NCBI GenBank assembly: GCA_943736015.1
Contig: OX031068.1
Span: 24,250,296-24,314,295 of the forward strand
DNA: 64,000 nt
Direction of reading: 5' to 3'
Source of the DNA: Tridacna crocea
Lineage: Eukaryota > Mollusca > Bivalvia > Cardiida > Cardiidae
Shown here piece by piece: positions 39,201-51,200 of this stretch. The first letter of the stretch is position 1; every line of letters starts with the position of its first letter. The position numbers were made by a program, and so were the translations under genes. Below the pieces are notes generated by a model. The model had not been told where the DNA came from, did no database searches, and saw only the letters and a program-made list of their open reading frames with translations.

Positions 39201-42200
39201 GTACAGTCTGATCTTGGCTACACTGATTACAAGCAACAAAAGAAGTTAAGGGTAGCCCCTGAACTGTAAAAAGAAATACAAACATGAGCTGGAGGCATTG
39301 TCAACGGATTGTCATGCAAAATGATGTCTTCCAAAGTCTCAATCCTTCGAAACACAGTAGGTATCTTTGAGATTCTGTTGCCGGATATGTCCAGTTTGCG
39401 CAGATTTAATTTGCTGATTTCTGAAAGAAATCAAACATTGATGTCAGGGTTCATGTTCACACTTCTTAACTCTTTACCGCACGAGAAAATTTTAGACTCG
39501 TCCAGATTGAGAGCATTTGGAGATGACAAAATAAAGGTGACTGAAAAATTGAAATTTGTTCTGGGAAGGGTAGAAAACACTGTGGGAAAAGGAGAAAATG
39601 CTGGTCACCAGCATTTTCTCCTTTTCCCACGGTGTTTTCAAAAGGCTTCTTTCTCAGGGGCGTCAAAAGTAGGGATTGTGTGGTAATGGGTTAAAGAGTA
39701 TTCTTGATTTTATTTTCTAGATTTAAAAGTGAAACAACTTATGATTAGCTGAAACCATTTGCAGGGTTCCCTCTGGCTGCTTTTTTTCTTGCGCCATTAC
39801 TTTTGCCAAATGAGAAAAGTTTGCATCAAATTGAAATAATTGGAGCCAGTTGTGGCCAATTTCAAAATGAAGGTACAATACGCCTGGCATAATCAAGAAT
39901 TTATCAATAAGTCATCATTGCATGTTTCTGTCATGAGCAGTATCATAAAAAAGAAAACATTTGTTTTTACTTGACGTAATTATATGTATCTATGTTGATT
40001 GTGTGAATATATTCCAAAATTCTGAAAATAAGTTTTGTTAACAATGAATTAATGCCATAGTTTATTCTTGATAATTAACTTCAACTTTATCGATGAAGTA
40101 TTGGTCAAGCATCCACACATTGCAGTGAAGGGGACCAGTATCAAAATGTACTGCATCCCTATTTGAGAAATACAGGCACCAGTCATTTTCACAACTCAGC
40201 ATTTTCTTGCGCCACATTTAAAAATCTATTGCAAAAGGCAAAAAATGCGGGAACCCTGATTTAGTTCACCTATTCACAGGTTGTGTTATTTTCCAGTCTA
40301 GAACATTTTTCAGAATTACTTAACCCATTACCAAACGACAATATTTGAGACTGGTCCAAATTGAAAGCATTTGCAGACGACAAAATGAAAGTGATAGAAA
40401 ATTTGAAATTTGTTTTGTGTAGGGTAGAAAACATTGTGGGAAAAGGAGAAAATGCTGGTAACCAGCATTTTCTCCTTTTTCCCACAATGTTTTCCAAAGG
40501 CTTCTTTCTCAGGGGCGTCAAAAGTAGGGATTGTGTGGTAACAAGTTAAAAGTTTTGCAGATAACAAAATACTTGTGACTCATAAAATAGAAATAGCTTT
40601 TGAAAGGTAGGTAACGTGGGAAAAGGATTTAATCCAGCTTTTTCTTCTTTTCCCTCAATGTGTTCTACCTTTCTTAAGCTATTTTTATTAATAAGTCACA
40701 ATTATTTTGTTATCTGCAAAACTTTTCAATTGGGCCAATTCCAACATTTTAGCATTTGACAGAAGGGCACACACCATAATTTTGGCAACAATTACGGTAT
40801 CATCTGCTTCTTTATACAATATAATATTATATCAGTCTTACATTTCACTGTTATTACTCTCAGATGATAATTTAAGCCTTTGTTGACATACACAACATAA
40901 TAAAATAAACACATAAAAGGTAAGACAGGTAAAATGCATCGTTTCATTACAAAGACAGTACAAAGGACATTTCAGCAGAGAGGAATACCTGTACCCCTAT
41001 AATTCTGAAGTCAGTCGACCTTAAAAAGACATTGATACCGTCTGAGAATAATACATGGATATTCGCTGCATTTACTCTTTACCAAACAACAAAATTTTAG
41101 ACTGATCCTAATTGGAAGCACTCATAGCTGATTAATTTAATGTAAATCAAAATTTGAAATTTGTTTCCAGCAGGGTAGGAAACATAGTGGGAAAAGGAGA
41201 AAATGCTGGTTACCAGCATTTTCTCCTTTTTCCACAAGGTTTTAAAAAGGCTTCTGTCTCCGGGACGTAAAAACCAGGGATTGTTTCATAAAGGGTTAAG
41301 GGATAAATCTAAATAAGGACCATTATCTGTAGGGAAACAGGAACAAAATCAATAAATTCCTGGACAAGTTCTTGTGATCAATATCATCATTTTTTATAAT
41401 TTCTCTCTCTGTTTTATTTACTTCACTCTTTACTAAACAATACCAATTTTGTAACAAGCCTGAAGAAGGCAGCTTTTGAAAATAATGTGGGAAAAGGAGA
41501 AAATACATTTTACCCACATTTTCTACTTTTTCCACAATGTTCTCTTCCCTTTCAAAAATAAAATCACTACCGGTAATTCAAGCCAAAGTTATTTTGATAT
41601 CGGAATCTACTTTCAATATGGAGGTGCACTGTTATCCCTATCCCAAACAATCCCTGGTTTTTAGGACCCAGAGGTAGAAACCTTTTGAAAACATTGTGGG
41701 AAAAGGAAAAATGCTGGTAACCAGCATTTTCTACTTTTCCCATAATGTTTCCTACCCTACTGGAAACAAATTTCAGCTTTTGAAGTTTAATTTGTCGTCT
41801 GCAAGTGCTTTTAATTTGGACCAGTCTAAAATTTTGTTGTTTGGTAAAGGGTTAAATTCTAGACTTGTCCAAAGTTAGGTACTTGAAGACAACAATTTTA
41901 ATATGGCTGAATTGATGTGAATTATCTTTGATAGGGTATAAAGCACAGTGGAAAAAGGACAAAAATAGTAATTACTAGCCTTTTCTCCTTTTCTAGCCAT
42001 GTTTCCAAAGCCCTTTTTATCAAGGTTGTTAAAGCACTGGATTGACTCTTTACCAAACAGCAAAAATTTGGACTGGTCCACATTGGAAGCATTTGCAGAA
42101 GACAAAATTGTCTCAATTTATGAAATTTGTCTCTGAAAGGATAGAGAACCTTGTGGGAAAAGGAGAAACTGCTGGTTACGAGCAAAATTTGGTAGCCCTA

Positions 42201-45200
42201 GAGCTTATGGCCATGTACCAGTAGATTTTTAAAGTTTCCGTACATAAGCCCATGTAGAACTTGTGACCCCAGGGTGGGGCAAAATCTGAGCCCAGGGCTA
42301 TAATTTGGGCACCCTTGGAAGAGATCCACTAGGTCAAGGTACATGCCAAATTTGGTAGTCCTGGGCTCTATGGCTAGGTAGAAGAAGAATTTTAAAGTTC
42401 TCCCTATATAGGCCCATGTAAAACTTGTGAACGCTGAGGCAGGGCCAATTTTGACACCAGGGCTATAACTTGAAGAAACTTGATAGAGGTCCAGTAGATA
42501 AAGCTACACATCAAATTTGGTGGCCCTTGGCCCTATGGCTAGGTAGAAGAAGAATTTTAAAGTTCTACCTATATAAGCACATTTAAAACTTGTGAACCCC
42601 CAAGAGCGGGCCCAATTTTGACCCCAGGGCTATAATTTGATGAAACTTGATAGAGGTCCACTTGATGAAGTATGCCAAATTTGGTAGCCCTAGGCCTTAT
42701 GTTTTCAGACAAGATTGTCAAAGATTTTCAAAATTTTTTAGTTTTGTTGCCATGGCAACCAGGGTTTTTAGAGGAATCAAATTCTTTCAGGAAATTCTGA
42801 AGAGGACCATGGCAGGATCATTTCTGTGAAGTTTCATCAAAATTGGATGGGTAATTTCAGAGAAGACGTCTGAAATAAAATTAACGCACACACACATGGA
42901 TGGACGCCCTAACAGACGGACACAGGGCCATGACATAAAAACAGAATTTATGACACAAAGACTTACCAACAGGTAGGATTTCTAGAAGATTTCTTCGAAC
43001 ATTTAATGATTTTAATGACTTGAGATCACCTATTTGAATCGGGAGGTGAGATATCTCATTACAGCTGACGTCCTGAAAGAAAACAATGTCACAAAACATG
43101 AGCCATGCGCTATGAAAGGGGGGGGGGGGGGGGGGCACAGCTCATATATGGCCTGCAATAATACATGAAAATGTGCATTCGAACATTTGCATTAACCCAT
43201 TACCAAATGACAATATTTTAGAATGAATGAATAGCGTTTTAAGGCCACAAAGCTATAATTACTTGAATCCTGGTGGAGGTCTTCAAGATAAAGCCCCATA
43301 CCAAATAATACAGGTCTAGAATGTGTGGTTATAAAGAAGAAGATTTTCAAAGTTTTCTCAATAAAAGGCCCTGTAAAACATAAAATCCATGAGACAGGGC
43401 TAAATTTAGTGGTCCTAGTCATTATTGTGGTTAGTAACAAGATGACTTAGAAAGTCTTCATTACAGAAGCCCATGTAAAACTTGTGACCCCTGGTGTGGG
43501 GACAAACTTGACCCTAAGGCTATAATTTGGGCCCTCCTGGTAGAGGCCCACTAGATAAAGCTACATGCAAAATTTGGTAGCCCTAGGCCTTATAGCTAGG
43601 TACAAGTAGATTTTTAAAAAATTCCCAATATGAGCCCATGTAAAACTTGTGACCCCCAGGGCAGGGCCAAATTTGACCCCAGGGCTACAATTTGGGCACC
43701 TTTGGTAGACAACCACTTGATAAAGCTAGATGCAAAATTGAGTAGCCCTAGGCCTTATGGCTTGGTACGAAAAGATTTTTAAAGTTTTCACTGTATAAGC
43801 CCATATAAAACTTGTGACCCCCGGGGCCGGGCCAAATTTGACCTCTGGGCTATCATTTGGGCACTCTGGGTAGAGGTCTACTAGATAAAGCTACATGCCA
43901 AATTTGGTAGCCCTAGGCCCTATGGCTAGGTACCAGAAGGATTTTAAAGTTTTCCCTATATAAGCCCATATAAAACTTGTGACCCCCGGGGTGGGGCCAA
44001 TTTTGACCCCAGGGCTAATATTTGAAGGAACTTGGTAGAGGTCCACTAGATAAAGCTACATGCCAAATTTGGTAGCCCTAGGCCTTATGGTTTCAGAGAA
44101 GAAGATTTTTAAAAATTTTCAATATTTTTCAGTTTTGTTGCCATGGCAACCAGAGTTTTTGAAGGAATAAAATTCTTTCAAGGAATTCTGAAGAGGACCA
44201 TGGCAGGATCATTTCTGTGAAGTTTCATCAAAATTGGATGGGTAGTTTCAGAGAAGAAGATGTTTGAAATAAAAGTTAATGCACTCACACACGGATAAAA
44301 TGCTGGTTACCTGCACTTTTCCTTTTCCCACAATGTTTTCTACAGGCTTTTTTTCTCAGGGGCGTCAAAGGGGTCATCTCAATTTCAACTTGCTTAGTCT
44401 AATCAGGCTAATCTGAAATAACACTTTCTGTTTTTATGTAATTTTCTGTTTGATGCAAGTCTACTGTAGCACAAGATCTAATATAGTCATAATGTGTTGT
44501 CTTAAACCTGCTTAGAATGCACAGGCTGACCTGAGAAGACACTTTACACTAGTGTCTGAATACCCCTTTCCTATGTTGCAAGCATAGATACTGCTTTTAC
44601 ATTTCAGTTATATTCTGACAGCCAGAGAGAGATGAATCCTGTTGCAATGACTACCAGGTGTAGCAACCCACAAGAAGAAAACTTTTCTACAACATTGTGG
44701 AAAAGGAAGACATTGCATGTATATATTTTCTTTCATTCTGTTCCCTTAAGTTCCCTAAAGCTTCTTCCTAGGGTCTCGGAGACACAGGATTCTTTGCTGA
44801 AATTGTAAAAAACATTCAAGTAATGTCACAAATACATACCAGTTCCATTAATTTATCCAGGACACCAATTTCCTCAGGAAGGGAGACAAGTCTGTTATGA
44901 CTAGCAATGAGGACCTCAAGTGTTTGTAACTGACTGATGAAAGATGGGATGATTGACAGCTGGTTCCGACTGAAATACATAACATGAAAATATTATAACA
45001 TTAGAAAAAATAATTTCTGAGTGGGGGAATGAGGCCCATTCTTCAGTTATTTCCCTTGATTCTTCTCCAGTACTACATTGGTCCTGATAAGGGAATTACT
45101 TGGATTTTATCCTTGATTTTCTTTCACTGAACAGCTATTTTCTCGAGACAAAATTTCAAGTAAATCTAGTTAGACTGTTTCACAAATCGATATATACGGA

Positions 45201-48200
45201 GTTCCTGGTGATTAGGAACAGGATTTGATTTGAATTACATGTGGACCTTAAACATACATCAAAATTCATTGTTATAATTATCGCAATATCCACAAGGGAA
45301 CCAAGGATAAAAACAAAGGAATACATGTAAAAGGACCACTGCGTTATTTGATTACCTTCAGTCTTTATCTGGCAAGGGAGATAATTCAATTAACAAGAAT
45401 GGTCCCCATTGTAGGAAAACTGTAGGCCTACCACTGCCATTTCGGTAAGGGCTTGGCAATAAAAGTGTATTCTTCAGTCTTTCACATATCACTTTCAAAA
45501 TCACAGGTTTTAATATTGTTTACCACAATAATAATATTTACTTTACCATATGACATGTGATGTTGTTTACTCTACCACATGACATTTGATATTGTTTACC
45601 ATATGACATTTAATGTTAACTTCACCACATATTTGGTGTTGTTTACTCCACATGATATTTGAAAGTTTACTCTTACCACATAACATTTGATATTGTTTAC
45701 TCTACCACATGATAGGAGACTCATTCAAATTGAAAATATTTGGAGATGACAAATCAATTCGTAAGGTTACTCAAAAGATAGAACTTGTCATTCAAAGAAG
45801 GAACCACTCTGAGAACAGGAAATAAATTCAGGTTAGCAGATTTCTGTTTTTTCCACCATTAATTTCCTTTCCACCATTAATTTCCACAGGCTTCTATCTC
45901 ATGGTCATAAAAAGTTGGGATTTTGTGGTTAAGGGTTCACCGGCTATTCTTGGACAAACTTCTGTAAAGTATAAAACTTTTGATGGGAAAAATATATTCT
46001 GATTTCCATTCAACTGAAAACATTCCAGACATAAGGACTTAGACACAGAGTTTTCAAAGTCAAAATGACTGAAAACAGTCTGGTTATAGACGGAGAATGA
46101 GCATCAATTAACCTGTCACAAAACAATCTCACATTTTTACTAGGATACTCCCATGATTTTCAAGGAAAATAGTATTAAGTAATGTAAGACAGGAGAAAAA
46201 AAAAAGGGACTTTCTTTAACCCTACATGACAACATTTTAGACTTGTCCAAAATGAAAGCATTTGCAGACGAGGTTTTAAATGTGGCTCATATGAAATCTT
46301 TCTTTGATAAGATGCAAAAGATTGTTGGAAAAAGAGAATATACTAGTTACCAGCATTTTCTCCTTTTTCCACAATGTTTTGAAGAGCCTTCTCTTTCAGG
46401 GCGTTGAAAGTTATCATTGTGTGGTAAAGGGTTAACTCTTTACCACACAATGCAGAGGTATACATGTAAGTACCCCCAGGGAAGTTGCTGGAAAAGGAGA
46501 AAATGCTGGTAACCAGCATTTTTTCAATTTCCCACAATGTTTTCTATCCTTTTAAAGTCAAGTTTCACAACTTAAGCCACAGTTAATATGTCCTCTGCAA
46601 TAGCTTTGAAATTGGATGAGTGTAAAGAATTGTCATTTGATTAACCCATTACCACTCAATCCCTACTTTTGACGCCCCTTTGACAGAGGCCTTTTGAAAA
46701 CACTGTAGGAAAAGGAGAAAATGCTGGTAACCAGCATTTTCTCCTTTTTCCACAGTGTTTTCTACCCTTCCCAGAACAAATTTCAATTTTTCAGTCACCT
46801 TTATTTTGTCGTCTGCAAATGCTTTCAATTTGAACCAGTCTAAAATTTTGTCGTTTGGTAAAGAGTTAAGAGTTAAGTAAAGAAGTTCAATAATTGACTC
46901 AACAATCCCTAGTATTTGTTTTGAAATCCTCCTAGAGTTATCAAAGGCAGGGGTGAATTCCCTCTCCCCTGTTTTATTTGATTTCCGGAACAAACACTTG
47001 GTTAAAGTGAATTGCAAGAATGTACATGTACTAGGAAATATTGTGGCAAAGTTGAAATTGCTCCTTCACTTTCCAGAAGTAATCCACATTGAGACAAAAA
47101 TAAGCCTCTTGAAGAAGGTGCATTTTACTTCTGACGGTTATCAAAAGATGTACATCCCAGGGCCATAAAAAGTTATGTAATGGGTAAAGAATTATCTGGG
47201 TAAATTAGAAATTCCAGGTAGGCTGAAATGCATGCTGGGATGCATGTCAAACATCTGTGGTGTGTAAAATTGAACACTTTCCTGCATGTATCCATGATAA
47301 AGAAAATACAAGATAGCTCTAGCAATCACAGGGATTATTGCCACAATTATTATCCTCCACTAACCCTTTATCACACAATCCTGAGTTTCACAGGACCTGA
47401 AGATAAAGCATATGAAATCATTTTAGGGAAAAGAAGAAAATGCTGGTAACCAGCTGCATTTTCTTCTTGTCCCATAAATGTTTTCTTCTCTGTCAAAAGA
47501 AATGCAATTTAACACTTTAGACACATCTTCGTCATCTACAAATACTTTTGATTTGGATTATAAAGGTCCGTTTATACAGAGCGCGAATGCGAATGTGTCC
47601 AAAGCGAACACGAACACGAACGCGACTTTTGAGCAGTTTTGCCATTCAAATAGAGCAGGAACCCGAACATGGAAAACCGTCGACGGCTTTCGCGGCGGCT
47701 CGTCTTTTTCTTGCTGTGAGAGATAAAATTTGGTCATTTGGAATCACGGCACAGGGAGAGTCAGACACGGAGGAGATCATAGTACTGTACTTGTACGCAA
47801 AACAACGGAGGAAGAGAAAGAGGTGTGTGTCAGTACACAAAATTTTACATAGAAGAAGTGAATTTGGAGAGTACCACCACCTCGTACAAAACTACATTTT
47901 CATCCTGCAAAAGTCAAGAATCGTGGCTTCTGTTTTGTCCATTGTCTTGTCCATTCTTCTCCAAACTTCACAAGCAAAGTAGACTGGCGCTAGTGCCTAG
48001 CTTTTTCTTGGGACGGTCAGGCGTTCAAGTTTCTATTTGTGGAAATGATGTAAGGGAAGTACCTGCTGATTGGTTGATAGCAAAAAAGCCGCGCGACCTT
48101 CTCAGAAAATTCGCTCTGGGGGCAATCAAGGCGTTCGTTCGCGCGAACAAATATTTGTTCGCGTACGCTCTGTATTTGAACGGTTCCTCTACAAATCACT

Positions 48201-51200
48201 AAAATATTGCAGGACGGAAAACCGCATTCGCGCTCTGTATAAACGGACCTTTATGTTTAAAACTTTACTGACTACAGTCATGTACTTTGGTACAAGGTTA
48301 ACCTTTTACCAATATGCCATATTTATCTCCTTCCAACTGGAAAAAATTTTGGACTGGACCAAACTGAAGGTGTTTGCAGATGATGATATTAATTTTGGCT
48401 CATTGATGATTTCTGTGTTTGAAAGGGCATAAAACACAGTGTCAAAAGGGAATGCTAGTTACCAGAAAATCCTGGTAACAGGCACTTTCCCATTAGTCCA
48501 CAAGGTTTTCAAAAGCTTTCAAGTACAAAATGGAATCCATTATGTGTAAAAACTCTTCCAAATCCAACAAAGTCTTAGACTTATCCAGTATAAAGTAACA
48601 GATCAATACACAAACATTGCTTTTAACCGAAGAAATTATAATTATGCGGCTCAGATAAGCAGGTTTGTCAAGGGTAGAAAACATTGTGGGAAAAGGCAAA
48701 CATGCTCGTTACCTTTTCTCCTTTCCTCACAATATTTCAAAAAGCTGTCAATACATGGGATCTTATTATAAAGATACCTGGGACTAAAGGTAAAGGAATG
48801 TGCATTATAATCATAATTCCCTCACTGTTTAACGAGGAAAGTCTGCAGTAAAATTTGTCTGTAATTGGCATGATCTGAAGTCAGAGCTTCGCACAGCTGC
48901 AGATTAGGGAGGTATTTAGGGAGAACAGGGAAAATATAACAGTTACCCCTCTCCTAAACCCATGTTGTAGGCACTTATCACAATAATCTCCCAGAGATCA
49001 ATCTTAACTCTTTACAATACAACAAGATTTTAGATACTTAACCCTTTACCCCATAAGGCATTTCTTTGGTATCTCTAATTGACCCTAAATAACAGCAAGG
49101 ATGAAGCCTTTTCTTGTGTGTATATGACACCTTTTAATAGTGTAGAAAACATTGTGGCAAAAGGTGAAATTGCTCATCACGAGCAATTTCACCTTTTGCC
49201 ACAATGTTTTCCAAAGGCTCCTACAAGCAATGCGTAGAAATGAGTATCTATGGAGTAAAGGGTTAAAGCAATTGCAGGCAACAAAATAAATGTGACTAAG
49301 AAATTGAAATTTGGTTTGGGAAGGGTAGAAAATGTTGTGAGAAAAGGAGAAATGCTGGTTATCAGCATTTTCTCCTTTTCCCAAACTGCTTTCAGAAGGC
49401 TTCTTTCCCAGGGTCGTGAAACCTTGGGTTGTTAGGTAAAGGGTTAAAGGGTTTTAAAAATGTAGGTTTCAGTTATTCATTTTGTTTCTTGAAGAAGTTT
49501 CCTTCAAACATTACCGGTATCTAGATCCTGGCATCTGATGATATTTGAAGCAATAAAATCTGGAAAAAGCTTCATATTCTTTTTATAATTCATGCCCCTC
49601 CCTTTCCTTTAAAGACAGTAGTTAAATTCCCACCAAGCAATTCAATTACAGACTAGTCCAAATTCAAGACATTTGCTCACAACAAATTAAATGTGGCAAA
49701 ATTGACAGTACATGTAACTGTGTCTGAAAGAGTAGAAAACATTGTGGGAAAAGGAGAAAATGCTGGTTACAATCATTTTCTCCTGTTCCCACAATATTTC
49801 TAGAAGTTTATTCATTAGAGTTGTTTAAAAACATGACATTTAGTCTCAAACAGTTCAGTCTTGACCACAAAATCCGGAGTATCATCAACCCTTATCAGCA
49901 TTTCGTCCTTTTCCTGCAATGTCTTCAAAAAGCCTCTTGTGCGGTAACAGGTTTAATGTTTTCTAATGTACCAAAGATAACTCCGCCATTTGAGCCTAAG
50001 TTAGTTAGTTTCTCTGCAAATGCTTTCACTTTGGGCAAGTCTACATTTCTGCTGCTTGGTTATTGTGGCGGCGGCACTATATTTTTATTCGCTTTTGGAA
50101 AGTACATATTGAGGCAGCCATATTGTTTATTCGGCTTCAACTCATTTCGTAACTGGATCATTTCGTACCTAGGCCATTTCGTACAATTTTTTTGTCACTT
50201 CTTACCCACCTATTCTTTATATTTTGGTCATTTCATACCTACATCGATCATTTCTTACCCACTTTGATCAATTCATATCCAGTTTTTAATATCAATTTGT
50301 TAATTTGGAACCTAGTTTACCATGTTCTTGTGTTGTTTCTCGAATGACAAGTGCTTTTGTACATAGCTCAATTTGAACTTATGTTAAATTTCGCCAAAGA
50401 ATAGCTATGATTGTATCTTACCATTATTGGTTCTTTTTTGAAATTTAAAGTTGCATTCTAAGGATTATTTAGGACTTCCCAGCTCATGTTTCACTGAGTT
50501 CTGCAAAAATTTACTTCTGTCAATTTAAAATGCTGTAATGTGCCTCTTTTTAGAAACAACTGATTTGCGGCGCCATTGATGTTATGCATCAATATTTTCT
50601 TGTAGTTAAGACCCCATTCCACTGGGCGGCGATCTCAGTACGATCTGAAATTTTGGACAAAACGCCGAGAATCGTAGCGAAAACGCCAACAGCGCAGTAG
50701 AAACGCCTTGATCGTAGTAGAAGCGTATCGGAAGCGTAATGATCGCCACATCACGGAGCTTGTTTTGAGCTTGCTCAAAATTTACGTAGCGAGATCGCCG
50801 TGGACTCGAAACGCCACGAAAGCGTACTGAGAGCGTAGAAAGAAACTTATGAGCGCCGTAGGATCGCAGCCGCATCCCGAGCAACGTAACACAAGCGCAC
50901 TCACATCGTACAAAGAGCGCCGAGATATTTTTCCGCCATCCCGTTACGTTTCTGCTACGCTTTAAGCGCTCGCCCTACGATTTCACTACGCTCTTGCCGC
51001 TTTGGTTGCGTTTCATTTGCGCTTCTGTCACGCTCATGGCGACTGAGTTTGGCTCATGACGCTTCATCTCTCGATATAGCCTACAAGAGAATAAATAAGC
51101 AGACTTCAAACGGCCAACATGCCACCGAAACGAAGGGCCAAATCAAGATCAAAGCCTCATGTCGCTATGCCTGATTTTCCGGGGGAGGAGTTGCAAGGTT

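Larger units (their letters stand above)
47360..48301 (-). mobile_element. TTAA-hp copy split by a Harbinger-type element
   Basis: 47360-47560 carries left half and hairpin; 48254-48301 is the right terminus (AACTTTACTG to GGTACAAGGTTAA). Confidence 0.7.

Noticed and set aside
47548..47982. A 144-residue plus-strand gene
   Set aside because: It starts inside a TIR and only ~42 residues resemble Harbinger transposase; the rest is TIR and repeat sequence.
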